Source: Microcaldota archaeon (GTDB lineage: Archaea > Micrarchaeota > Micrarchaeia > Micrarchaeales > CABMGC01). From it: DNA of 46,165 nucleotides. The notes beneath the pieces are model-generated. The model searched no databases, was not told the DNA's origin, and was given only the letters and a program-made list of their open reading frames with translations. Both the position numbers and the translations under genes were made by a program. The DNA lies in the NCBI GenBank assembly GCA_021803945.1, contig JAJZKW010000008.1, positions 1-46,165 on the forward strand, given 5' to 3'. Below are positions 32,832 to 41,175 of this stretch, piece by piece (position 1 is the first letter of the stretch; each line of letters opens with the position of its first letter).

Positions 32832-33995
32832 ATGGCAGACCAGGAGATAAAGACAGGAATCGATGCTTTAGTGGCCTATCTCAATGAACACGGAGAGACC
32901 AACATATCAGAAGTGGCAGGCGCTCTAGGTGTTGGGGAATCGGCAGTGCTCGAGTGGGCGAACGTGCTTGAGAAGGCGAATGTGATAAGCGTGGTCCACA
33001 AGGCAGGGAAGCTCTTCCTCCTTCCAGGGGGAGGCAGCGCTGCGCACGCAAACGAGCTGAAGCAGACCGAACAGATAACGGTCGAGGAGCTCGTATCGTC
33101 CGACCTTGCAGCAGTTGACCAGGTGTCGTCAAGCCTAGAGGAGTTCACGAAATCCCTCTCTTCCATAGACACGCTGTTCGATACTAAGTACAAGAACGTG
33201 AAGGTGCTGCTCGACAAGCTAAACAGCATAGATGCCGCTCTGGCGAAGGCGGAGAACGAGGTCGTCGCGAAGACGAACCACGTGAAGGAAGTTGCTGACA
33301 AGTCTAGATCGCACTACGAGTCAGCGCAGAAGTACCTTGCGAACCTTGCGGGATTCAACATAGACACTAACAATGCAAGGGCTGTCGCTGCTGAGCTCAA
33401 GGACGCGCTCAAGGCCTATGAGAGGAACATTGCTGACCTTACAAAGAGCCTGGAAGCTGTCATATACCAGTACAGGAAGAACGCGCTGGAGCTCTCCAGG
33501 AGCATAAAGGAGAAGCACGCCCAGCTCGTCGAGGTCATGAGCTACGATGAGAGGCAGATTCGCGAGTACGAGAAGCTGGGCAAGGACACCAAGAGGGAAT
33601 ACGCAGACCTCACCAGGAAGGCCCAGGAGATAGGCAAGCATGTGCTTGACGAGATAGCAAAGGACATGGAGGAAGTTGACAGGATATCGCGCGCGTCGAG
33701 CGCGCAGGTGGCTGCGATAAGGCCTAAGGTGGACGAGATGAGGAAGGACTTCGGGCAGATATCGGAGCTCAACGCAAACCTGGTCAGCATAAGGAACAAG
33801 GTAGATGCGATAATAAAGCAGAGGGACGCACTGGTAGCGGAGCTCAAGAAGATCCAGGGCGAAGCCAGGTCAGGCAACCCATCCAAGGAGATGCTTGACA
33901 GAGCTAACGAGATAGCAGACAATGTGGCTTCGCTAAGGAACGATGTCGAATCGGTAAGGAAGGAATTCAAGGATATGGGCAAGGGTAAGGGATGA
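32832..33995 (+). CDS. Winged-helix plus long coiled-coil protein heading the pilus operon
   Basis: A 387-aa cytosolic protein. Residues 5-65 form a winged helix (IDALVAYLNEHGETNISEVA, then GVGESAVLEWANVLEKANVI and a KLFLLP wing). From about 95 to the end it is almost continuous coiled coil, rich in Lys/Glu/Ala, resembling SMC-like coils. No ATPase motif. It is the first gene of the operon, 6 nt before the pilus ATPase gene. A cytosolic platform or regulator of the pilus motor is inferred from position. Confidence 0.75.
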   Translation: MADQEIKTGIDALVAYLNEHGETNISEVAGALGVGESAVLEWANVLEKANVISVVHKAGKLFLLPGGGSAAHANELKQTEQITVEELVSSDLAAVDQVSSSLEEFTKSLSSIDTLFDTKYKNVKVLLDKLNSIDAALAKAENEVVAKTNHVKEVADKSRSHYESAQKYLANLAGFNIDTNNARAVAAELKDALKAYERNIADLTKSLEAVIYQYRKNALELSRSIKEKHAQLVEVMSYDERQIREYEKLGKDTKREYADLTRKAQEIGKHVLDEIAKDMEEVDRISRASSAQVAAIRPKVDEMRKDFGQISELNANLVSIRNKVDAIIKQRDALVAELKKIQGEARSGNPSKEMLDRANEIADNVASLRNDVESVRKEFKDMGKGKG

Positions 33996-34001
33996 TTTTT
34001 G

Positions 34002-35510
34002 ATGGCTGAACCAGAGAACAAGCAGGAAAAGGAGTACGCTTCGTACGAACTGAACGCCAACGGGATAAAGGCGCACATACACATAGTGGATAACGGGGGG
34101 TTCGTGCTTTCGTACAGGGTAAGCCTTCCGGGGCTCGGAGATGCCACAAGGATACTCATAACGTCTCTCAGGCAGGAGCTCCTCAGGCTTGTGCCAATAG
34201 ACACAAGCAAGATATCCAGCCAGGAATACGTAGACGAGCTCCACAAGAAGTATACTGAAGCGGCATCTGTGGTCATAGACAGGTACCTGCCTGGAACCAG
34301 CAAGGAGACAAAGGGCACGCTTGTCGCATATATAATAAACATAATGCTCGGCCTGGGGGACCTCGAAGTGCTTCTTGCAGACGACAACCTCGAGGAGATA
34401 GCTGTGAATTCCTCGAGGGACGGGATATGGGTCTTCCATAAGAAGTTCGGATGGTGCAAATCTGACCTCAAGATGATAAGCGAGGAGGCCATATATGACG
34501 ACGCGGAGCAGATCGGAAGGAGGGTGGGGAGGCAGATAAGCACACTGGCCCCGCTTATGGACGCAGAGCTGGGCGACGGGTCGAGGGTCAATGCCACCCT
34601 CTATCCAGTATCGCAGGGAGGGAACACCATCACGATAAGGAAGTTCGCGAAGAACCCGTGGACAATGCCTGCCCTTGTGGCGAACGGCACAGTATCCGCG
34701 GAAATAGCCTCGCTTGCGTGGCTGTGCATACAGAACGAGATAAGCATGCTTGTGTCAGGAGGCACTGCGAGCGGGAAGACGAGCTTCCTGAACGCGATGA
34801 GCGTATTCATGCCTTCGAGCCACAGGGTGATATCGATAGAGGAGACGAGGGAGCTCACGCTGCCCAGCTTCCTGCAGTGGGTGCCCATGCTTACGAGGCA
34901 GGCGAACTCCGAAGGGAAGGGGGAGATCAGCCTGTACAACCTCATGATAAACGCCCTCAGGCAGAGGCCTGACATAATACTTGTAGGGGAGATAAGGAGC
35001 AAGTGGGATGCACAGACGCTCTTCGAGGCCATACATACGGGCCATGCGGTGTACGGGACAATGCACGCGGACAATGTGCAGGACACAGTGGTGAGGATGA
35101 CAAACCCGCCGATAGAGCTTCCGAAGGTGATGCTCAACTCCATAGGAGGGATAATGACGCTCTTCAGGCACAGGAGGCTTGGGATCAGGAGGGTCCTCGA
35201 GACAGGGGAGCTGACCAGCAGCGGGGACGCGAACGTGCTTTACAGGTGGAACATGAGGAACGACAACTTCGCACAGATATCCAACATGACCAGGCTTGCG
35301 GAGGTGATATCGCTATACGGCGGATACACGTACAACGAGATAATCGACGATATAAAGGAGAAGAGCAGAATACTTTCGTGGATGGTGGCGAACAAGGTGA
35401 CAGGAGTGGATGACGCAGGGTACATAATAGCGAAGTACTACAAGAACAAGGATGACGTGGTGAAGATCGTAGATGACAACGCACCCTTCACCCCGAACAT
35501 GCTGAAATAG
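34002..35510 (+). CDS. GspE/ArlI/TadA-type pilus assembly ATPase
   Basis: A 502-aa secretion ATPase that powers assembly of type IV pilus-like filaments at the cytosolic membrane face. The N-terminal domain is at about 1-190. Walker A is GGTASGKT (about 253-260), an IEETRE Asp-box-like stretch follows, then the RQRPDIILVGEIR Walker B region and the GHAVYGTMHA His box. All the family's catalytic boxes are present. A TTG lies directly before ATG 34002; the ATG is the likely start. It is followed after 3 nt by the 207-aa gene and then by two membrane subunits. Confidence 0.93.
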   Translation: MAEPENKQEKEYASYELNANGIKAHIHIVDNGGFVLSYRVSLPGLGDATRILITSLRQELLRLVPIDTSKISSQEYVDELHKKYTEAASVVIDRYLPGTSKETKGTLVAYIINIMLGLGDLEVLLADDNLEEIAVNSSRDGIWVFHKKFGWCKSDLKMISEEAIYDDAEQIGRRVGRQISTLAPLMDAELGDGSRVNATLYPVSQGGNTITIRKFAKNPWTMPALVANGTVSAEIASLAWLCIQNEISMLVSGGTASGKTSFLNAMSVFMPSSHRVISIEETRELTLPSFLQWVPMLTRQANSEGKGEISLYNLMINALRQRPDIILVGEIRSKWDAQTLFEAIHTGHAVYGTMHADNVQDTVVRMTNPPIELPKVMLNSIGGIMTLFRHRRLGIRRVLETGELTSSGDANVLYRWNMRNDNFAQISNMTRLAEVISLYGGYTYNEIIDDIKEKSRILSWMVANKVTGVDDAGYIIAKYYKNKDDVVKIVDDNAPFTPNMLK

Positions 35511-35513
35511 GCA

Positions 35514-36137
35514 ATGGACATGGATTACAACGAATGCGTAGACATGATAAATTCAGCAGAGGCGCACGACACAGAGGCGCGCTCTGTCATAGCCGACATA
35601 TACGACCTTGGGAATGCTGTGGAGATAAGGCAGTACAGCGAGGCCGAAGCTGCTGAGGCCATTGAATATGCGGACTCTGCAGTTGAGGCCGCCGCGGGGA
35701 CTAAGAAGGAGCAGGTGCAGCAGCCGCAGAAGCAGATACTGCAGAAGACCTATGTAAGGCTTCGGGAGAAGAGCCCGGCGCGAGGCGCCGGAAGGGAGAT
35801 GGACGCGGTGGCAAAAGAGCTCGAAGCTGCGATATCGAATGCGACAAAGGAGCTCAAGGAGCGCGTCGGGGAGAGGATGAAGCAGGTGCAGCAGCCGGCG
35901 GAGAGTGCGGGTCTCGTGATGGTGACTCTGTCGCTGCAGGACCAGATAGGCGAGCTTGAGAAGATCAGTGCAGGAATTGACAGCGGTGCGTTCACAACGG
36001 AGCAGATGGAGATAATAAAGATTGAGATAAGGGGGCTTATGAAGGCGAGGGGCTCGGCCCCTGATGCCTTCCAGGCGAATCTTTTAAAGATACGCGATGA
36101 CAGGCTAAGGGAGGTATCGAAAAAACTGGGAGTGTAG
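35514..36137 (+). CDS. Coiled-coil protein of the pilus operon
   Basis: A 207-aa hydrophilic protein without signal or membrane helix. The first 60 residues are acidic (EAEAAEAIEYADSAVEAAAG). A Gln/Lys/Pro-rich linker (about 62-80) follows, then helical coils (VAKELEAAISNATKELKERV). No family is recognised. It lies between the ATPase and the first membrane subunit with 3-nt and 0-nt spacers, so a cytosolic adaptor of the pilus machine is likely (inference). Confidence 0.7.
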   Translation: MDMDYNECVDMINSAEAHDTEARSVIADIYDLGNAVEIRQYSEAEAAEAIEYADSAVEAAAGTKKEQVQQPQKQILQKTYVRLREKSPARGAGREMDAVAKELEAAISNATKELKERVGERMKQVQQPAESAGLVMVTLSLQDQIGELEKISAGIDSGAFTTEQMEIIKIEIRGLMKARGSAPDAFQANLLKIRDDRLREVSKKLGV

Positions 36138-37109
36138 ATGGCGAACCAAAAAGGGATTGACAGGCAGATAATCGGGTTCACGAAAGCCAGGAAGATACTG
36201 TTCTTCACGATAAAGCCGAAGCCGATATACAAGAGCGTGAAGGAGATCGAGGCTGCGAAGCCAGGCGCGACAGGGGCTGCGCCTGCAGGCGCGCATGCGA
36301 AGGCAAGGAGGAGAATGGTAATCAACCCTGAGCTTGCGCCTGCGCTCATAGACCTGGGCATAAGGCTGACTCCGGAGCAGTATATAGAATCGTGCAAGAA
36401 GAAGGCCGCAGTCATTGCTGTTGTAGTAGGTATACTGAGCGCTGCAGGGCTCTTCATCATGTCTCCGAACCTGTTGGTGCTCGGAGTGCTTGTGGGCCTG
36501 GCCGCATACATCATGTCTCTTGGAGCGCTCAAGAACCAGCCCATGGCAAAGATAAGCGCAGCAGGCAACAACGTAGAGAACGACATACTGTTCGCAGCCA
36601 GGGACATGATAGTGAGCATGAGGTCCGGCCTTCCGCTCTTCAATGCCATGATGACTGTTAGCACAGGCTACGGAGATGCGAGCAGGGAGTTCAAGAAGAT
36701 CATAGACAGGGTGCAGCTCGGCATGCCTATGGACCAGGCGATAGACGAGGTGAGCGCGAAGAGCAAGTCAAAGACCTTCAAGAGGCTCATGCTCCAGGCA
36801 GAGACGAGCATAAAGGTAGGGGCTGACGTTGTGGGCACTATACAGGAAGTGATAAGCGACGTGAGCCAGGAGAGGGTGATAGAGCTCAGGAGGTACGGCC
36901 AGAGGCTCAATGCAATAGCCATGTTCTACATGCTCTTCGGAGTCATATTCCCAAGCATGGGTCTTGCGATAGCCGCGATAATGTCAACATTCATAAGCTT
37001 CTTCCCGATAGACAACGACACGCTCATAATAGCCGTGTTCGGCATTGCAATACTGCAGTTTATATTCCTGAAGCTGGTTACAGCCTCGAGGCCTTCATAT
37101 GCAACTTAA
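36138..37109 (+). CDS. TadC/ArlJ-type pilus membrane subunit 1
   Basis: A 323-aa integral membrane protein of the GspF/TadC/ArlJ class that anchors the pilus motor. A basic cytosolic N-terminus leads to two helices (about 92-112 and 115-135), then a large cytosolic helical domain with the family segment ARDMIVSMRSGLPLFNAM. Two C-terminal helices close it (AIAMFYMLFGVIFPSMGLAI and following). It begins right after the previous stop and overlaps subunit 2 by 11 nt. Confidence 0.88.
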   Translation: MANQKGIDRQIIGFTKARKILFFTIKPKPIYKSVKEIEAAKPGATGAAPAGAHAKARRRMVINPELAPALIDLGIRLTPEQYIESCKKKAAVIAVVVGILSAAGLFIMSPNLLVLGVLVGLAAYIMSLGALKNQPMAKISAAGNNVENDILFAARDMIVSMRSGLPLFNAMMTVSTGYGDASREFKKIIDRVQLGMPMDQAIDEVSAKSKSKTFKRLMLQAETSIKVGADVVGTIQEVISDVSQERVIELRRYGQRLNAIAMFYMLFGVIFPSMGLAIAAIMSTFISFFPIDNDTLIIAVFGIAILQFIFLKLVTASRPSYAT

Positions 37110-38121
37110 TAAAATGTCTCCGAAGCTTCCTCCGATAGTGTTCGAGAGGCTCGTGGGCAGGAACGTCTCCAGGTTCATATCGCGCAAGCTGGACCTTGCG
37201 GGATGGAAAACCACGGTGAATGCTGTTGCAGGCGCAGGCATTGTGGGAGGACTGGTCATAACAGTGCTCGCATCTGTTGTAAGCGTAGTCATGCTTAGGA
37301 TAGAGTTCCTTATAGCGTTCCTGATGGGAGTCGGGCTGACTGCGATATACGAAGCCGTCATATACTCACTTCTCGAGCTCAGCATAGACAGGAGGAGGGA
37401 CTTCGTCGAGGGCGTGCTGCCTGATTACCTTCAGCTTACTGCAGCCAACATGAGGAGCGGGGTCACGCTCGCGAGGGCCATGGCCCTTGCCGTCAAGCCC
37501 GAGTTCAAGTACTTCGGCGATGACATAAACATAGTCGGCAGGCAGCTGTACGCAGGAGACACCATGGCAAACGCGTTCAGCCAGCTCTCCAACAAGTACA
37601 GGTCAGCTGTGCTGGGCAGGACGGTCAGGGTAGTGCTCGAGGCGAACCAGTACGGAGGCGGCATGGCAGACCTCCTGAACCAGATCGCAAAGGACCTGAG
37701 GGCGCAGCAGATGGTGCAGAAGGAGGTGTCAGGGCAGCTCTTCATGTATACTATATTCATAGCCTTCGCCGCGATAATAGGCGCGCCTACGCTGTATGGG
37801 CTAACGAACCAGATGATTGGCGTAACTACGAAGGTATGGTCACAGATCTCCCTGGGCAGCCTGACAAGCACGCCTTCGCTCGGGGCGTCGTTCATAAAGC
37901 TCTCCAAGCCGCTCATAACGCCTAACGCCTACTTCCTCTTCTCGCTAGGGGCAATAATAATAATAACAGGCTTCAGCGCCTTCATAATATCCGCGATATC
38001 CACAGGCAACGCGTTCAGGGGCATAAAGTACATGCCTGTCTTCATAGTCGCCGGGCTGCTGATATTCTTCATAGTCTCGATAGTAATGGGTTCGCTCTTC
38101 TCCTCTTTCGGGACAGTATAG
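37099..38121 (+). CDS. TadC/ArlJ-type pilus membrane subunit 2
   Basis: A 340-aa paralog-like partner of the preceding gene. It has a basic N-terminus and two early helices (about 37-60, 65-85). The F-domain contains LPDYLQLTAANMRSGVTLAR and NQYGGGMADLLNQIAKDLRA. Three helices follow at the C-terminus. The two-subunit TadB/TadC-like layout is typical of many pilus systems, including those of DPANN archaea. It is the last gene of the operon. Confidence 0.88.
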   Translation: MQLNKMSPKLPPIVFERLVGRNVSRFISRKLDLAGWKTTVNAVAGAGIVGGLVITVLASVVSVVMLRIEFLIAFLMGVGLTAIYEAVIYSLLELSIDRRRDFVEGVLPDYLQLTAANMRSGVTLARAMALAVKPEFKYFGDDINIVGRQLYAGDTMANAFSQLSNKYRSAVLGRTVRVVLEANQYGGGMADLLNQIAKDLRAQQMVQKEVSGQLFMYTIFIAFAAIIGAPTLYGLTNQMIGVTTKVWSQISLGSLTSTPSLGASFIKLSKPLITPNAYFLFSLGAIIIITGFSAFIISAISTGNAFRGIKYMPVFIVAGLLIFFIVSIVMGSLFSSFGTV

Positions 38122-38232
38122 ACGCTAATAGAAGCAAAAGGCCATTTAGTACGTGTCACAATAATTTCAATCAATAGATTATGAATGCTAACTGAAAAAG
38201 AACCAGCTAATCACTAACTGCTGCAACACAGA

Positions 38233-38248
38233 CCTTGCTTTTGCAAGG
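38233..38248. terminator. Bidirectional hairpin between pilus operon and ATPase gene
   Basis: CCTTGC (38233-38238) and GCAAGG (38243-38248) enclose TTTT, followed by GATTTT on the plus strand. It sits between the pilus operon end (38121) and the convergent ATPase stop (38253). The spacing suits termination for either side. Confidence 0.4.
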
Positions 38249-38252
38249 GATT

Positions 38253-39512
38253 TTACTCCGCCTGATTGAGCAGCCATTTCCAGATAGGCACGAATTTCAC
38301 GTCTCTTCTTATCCCAAACCAATCCGCTTCCTCCTCGCTTTCGTAGTCTTCTGTCAGTATTGTTAGGTTGTTGCACCCTGATTCTGCGCTTGCCTTTAAC
38401 AATGCCCTGATCTCCCGGCTCCTTGTCTTCTGTTCCTCGAGGCTGGAGCAGACCTGTATGAGTTCGGATATTTCCCTGTCGCCCGCGATGACGAAATCGA
38501 CCTCTTCCTGCTGCTGGTTTTTCCAGTAGTAGAAATTGAAATGGCTGGTGGCCGCTCTCCTTTTAAGTTCTATTGCAACAAGGTTTTCGTATAGCCTTCC
38601 CTTCTCCTGGCTTGTCTTGAACGCCTTTGCAAGTACAAATCCGTTGTCTATGCAGTAAATCTTTTTGTTGCGCTTTATCTGCTCCTTCATCTTCCTGGAG
38701 TACATGCTCACTTCAAAAAATATGAATGCCTCCTTCAGGTAGTTGACATACGCCTTCGCCGTATGCGGACTTTCACTAGACGTCATTTCGGCAAGATTAT
38801 TGTAGGAAAACTCCCTGGCAGTATTTGATATCAGGTACGAAGCCAATTCCTCTACGGTTTTTGGTTTCCTTATCCTGTATCTTTTTACTATATCCTTGTA
38901 TATTATGGATTCAAAGAGCGTTGACAGGTATTCTCTGTAGTCCAGACCTTTCACCAATGGTTCAGGATAGCCTCCGTGCTCAGAATATTCAAAAAACCTT
39001 GCCATTATCTCCTGCGTGGTTAGTTCCTTGCCCTCAGATGAGATAAATTCCTTGAACGAAAGCGGCATTATGTCCGTTATTGTATGCCTGCCTGTAAGAT
39101 GGGTGGACAGTTCCTTGCTCAGCAGATTTGAGTTGCTGCCTGTAATCACTAGGTTATAACCCTGCCTCTGGAGCCTATTCACAAATAACTCCCATTTCTT
39201 TAGGTTCTGCACTTCGTCAAAAAGAACGTATTTGGGCTTGTTGTAGATGGAATCCAGCTCGGTAATTATTTCATTGTAGTCCTTTGCATCGGCAAGCGTT
39301 TCGTCATCGAAATTTGCATATCCAAAGCTTCCGGCATTGCCGATCTGATTCATTGCAAAAAAGGATTTTCCTGCCCTTCTGGGACCTATTATGACTTTTA
39401 TAATGTCGCTCGCAATCCCATGTATCTTTGCGTCCCGAATTATGTACTTCTGCCCCAGCCTTCTCTCAAGCTCTCTCTTTTGAAGGATTAATGCTTCCCT
39501 AATAGCTGACAT
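38253..39512 (-). CDS. AAA_14/DUF4143 ATPase, copy 1
   Basis: A 419-aa protein of the archaeal/bacterial multi-copy AAA_14 plus DUF4143 family. Walker A is GPRRAGKS (43-50) and Walker B is YVLFDEVQNL. The sensor is VITGSNSNLL, and the C-terminal DUF4143 half ends with a PD-(D/E)xK-like YYWKNQQQEEVDFVI. The cellular role is unclear; these genes are often mobile or selfish. It is flanked by a truncated surface-protein copy (39639-40050) whose 3' flank lies just upstream. An AT-rich TATA-like box lies about 40 nt before the start. Confidence 0.9.
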   Translation of the reverse strand: MSAIREALILQKRELERRLGQKYIIRDAKIHGIASDIIKVIIGPRRAGKSFFAMNQIGNAGSFGYANFDDETLADAKDYNEIITELDSIYNKPKYVLFDEVQNLKKWELFVNRLQRQGYNLVITGSNSNLLSKELSTHLTGRHTITDIMPLSFKEFISSEGKELTTQEIMARFFEYSEHGGYPEPLVKGLDYREYLSTLFESIIYKDIVKRYRIRKPKTVEELASYLISNTAREFSYNNLAEMTSSESPHTAKAYVNYLKEAFIFFEVSMYSRKMKEQIKRNKKIYCIDNGFVLAKAFKTSQEKGRLYENLVAIELKRRAATSHFNFYYWKNQQQEEVDFVIAGDREISELIQVCSSLEEQKTRSREIRALLKASAESGCNNLTILTEDYESEEEADWFGIRRDVKFVPIWKWLLNQAE

Positions 39513-39638
39513 ATCGGCACTGGGTATATTATAATGCCTAAAAAGTTATATATTTATGCATTATACTGCCATATTAAATTGTTCTAAACAACCCGACTAT
39601 ATTTAAATAGATTTAGAATAAGCCATGCTATTTATGCA

Positions 39639-40050
39639 TCACGGCGGGACTATCTGCACCGCACTCAGTCCGGGAGCGCACTCGTTGGCCCAGTCAATCG
39701 CTATGTTGTACAGGCCCGAGCTGAAGGCATATGTATAGGAAGCTGTTGTTCCTCCTGGTGCGCCTCCAGGGTTTGGTGTTATCGAAGTCCATGTGGAACT
39801 GCCTGAAGGCTTCTCGAATATTAACGTCTGGTCATCCACAAAGGTATTGAAGGTGTACGTTCCACTGAGGTACATTGTGGCATTGGCAGCATAGGCTTCG
39901 CTATCACAAGGGCTGGCGCAGGCCACGCCGTTGTTATTCAGCTGGTTCAGTGAAGCAGGGAATGGTATCGTAAGCGAGTTGAAGATATCATGTCAGAAAT
40001 ATCCGCTTGTGCCGTAATTCCACTGCTGCACCAGTTGATCGGACCGCCGG
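39639..40050 (-). pseudogene. Truncated 3' copy A of a PA14-like surface gene
   Basis: About 410 bp that matches the last domain of the giant surface gene (43902 onward). The end of the reading frame translates to NNGVACASPxDxEAYAANAT-like sequence, YLSGTYTF and the terminal VQIVPP. The reading frame is broken by a TGA at 39993-39995, where the intact gene has GGA (Gly in GYFGHDYF). Homology ends near 40050, inside the GIWFGGP region. No start codon precedes the domain, so it cannot be expressed as a whole protein. The only open frame (39639-39926) begins at an internal Met. Confidence 0.8.
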
Positions 40051-40133
40051 AAGCAAGAAGGTGTAGACACTAACAATGGACGGATTCAGGAAGAGGATGG
40101 AAGTAGTGGGACGCGTTTGTGAACGGGAGGAAG

Positions 40134-40143
40134 GTATAAAAAT
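40134..40143 (+). promoter_or_regulatory. TATA box of the antitoxin-like gene
   Basis: GTATAAAAAT is centred about 33 nt before ATG 40172, predicting a start near 40163 and a short leader. Confidence 0.45.
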
Positions 40144-40171
40144 CTGGATAGCGATAATATAAGCGAGTGGA

Positions 40172-40438
40172 ATGGAAACTGAAACTGTTTTATTGCAGCT
40201 GCAAAGGGAGTTCAAGGACATGAAGCAGGAGATCAAGATGCTAAAGAAAAAAGTAGGCTTCCAGTCCGTGGAACCAGTAATCATAGAAAGGATATATGAA
40301 CGGGACCTGACGCCTGCACAAAAAAGGCGCCTGCGCGAAGTCGATGCAGATGTAAAGGCGGGAAGGACTGATAGGTTTATTACACTGGAAGAATTCGGAA
40401 GAGAAATCGCAAGACGCAAGGCTCATCCTTTGGAGTAG
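40172..40438 (+). CDS. RelB-like antitoxin candidate
   Basis: An 88-aa charged helical protein. The C-terminal half carries the pattern LTPAQKRRLREVDADVKAGR followed by FITLEEFGREIARRK, which resembles the toxin-binding region of RelB/ParD-type antitoxins. The N-terminal half is a coiled-coil-like helix. The gene is convergent with the RelE-like toxin and overlaps its 3' end by 16 nt instead of preceding it in tandem. Confidence 0.65.
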   Translation: METETVLLQLQREFKDMKQEIKMLKKKVGFQSVEPVIIERIYERDLTPAQKRRLREVDADVKAGRTDRFITLEEFGREIARRKAHPLE

Positions 40439-40680
40439 CTCACTCCTCCGCGTGTTTCTACTTCGGCTATTACAATTAGGTCTTGTTCCTTGTATACCTT
40501 GAATATCAGTCTATAACTGCCGATTCTCATTCTGTAGATGCCTTCACCGAGTTTTTTGAGGTCTGCACGTATCATGGGATACTGTTCCAGGAGTTCTGCG
40601 GCTGCATATACTTTTTCGCTGACATAGACTGGCATCCTATTTAGGTTCTTGGTTACTTTAGAATCAATCGTGACTCTCAT
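40423..40680 (-). CDS. RelE/ParE-like toxin
   Basis: An 85-aa protein starting MRVTIDSKVTKNLNRMP. It has a helix, then the KKLGEGIYRMRIGSYRLIFKV strand pair and the VETRGGVSYS end, all characteristic of the RelE/ParE toxin fold. Families of this kind cut ribosome-bound mRNA or poison gyrase; which applies cannot be told. The frame stays open upstream to 40818, but ATG 40680 matches the family start. A TTTAAAAAG box about 30 nt upstream predicts a leaderless mRNA. Confidence 0.8.
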   Translation of the reverse strand: MRVTIDSKVTKNLNRMPVYVSEKVYAAAELLEQYPMIRADLKKLGEGIYRMRIGSYRLIFKVYKEQDLIVIAEVETRGGVSYSKG

Positions 40681-40934
40681 AGAGTAATATGGGAAGTAGG
40701 TCTTTTTAAACGCGAAGTTGAAAAGCTTACTGAAGAAAATTAGGTAGAATCCCATATATTCCTTACAGACATGATGCACAAAACCCTGAATAATTGCCAT
40801 CAGGTGGCATATCATCATGCTGACAACACTGGCAGCTGGCTTGATGGCGTTTTGGCGGGCTTCTTCGATTCTTATCAGGATTCATTGCTTCATGCTATGA
40901 CATCAAAATTCCCATCCTTTCCGACAGGTTGTTT

Positions 40935-41029
40935 CATCACGGCGGGACTATCTGCACCGCACTCAGTCCGGGAGCGCACTCGTTGGCCCAGTCGACAGCG
41001 ACGTTGTATAGTCCTGCCGAGAATGTGAA
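40935..41029 (-). pseudogene. Short 3' remnant B of a PA14-like surface gene
   Basis: About 95 bp that is nearly identical to the 3' end of copy C (42567-42661). It covers only the final ALSxGLYNVAVDWANE-type segment and the terminal VPP-stop. Homology stops abruptly after the GAATGTGAA stretch. The remaining 41030-41175 and 40681-40934 stretches hold no recognisable gene. Confidence 0.7.
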
Positions 41030-41175
41030 AATTTGCTGTTCCCGATGGAAATCCATAAGACCACAAAGGGAATAATGACAGAAAGGGTTTATGGCATTCC
41101 GTACGCCGGCGCATGGGTTTCAGGGTGTGTTCGGTTATAATTGAAAGGCGTCGGTCAACTTGATCCCCTAAGAAG

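Noticed and set aside
33542-34597. 351-codon minus-strand frame spanning two pilus genes
   Set aside because: It crosses two well-supported genes on the other strand and shows only shadow-type composition.
35750-36664. 304-codon minus-strand frame opposite the pilus operon
   Set aside because: It overlaps two coupled pilus genes and has no independent signals.
39993-39995. UGA read as glycine in the surface-gene copies (as in some bacteria with recoded UGA)
   Set aside because: TGA is used as the normal stop by many intact genes in the window (for example aIF2-gamma and the giant surface gene), and the same position is GGA in the intact copy. A nonsense mutation is the simpler reading.
39988-40419. 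143-codon minus-strand frame between copy A and the toxin
   Set aside because: It is antisense to the antitoxin-like gene and runs into the pseudogene out of frame.
41030-41114. Possible C-terminal remnant of a third DUF4143 ATPase (a PLWSYGF-like stretch)
   Set aside because: Only a handful of residues resemble the ATPase end (MPLWEYC); too short to support.
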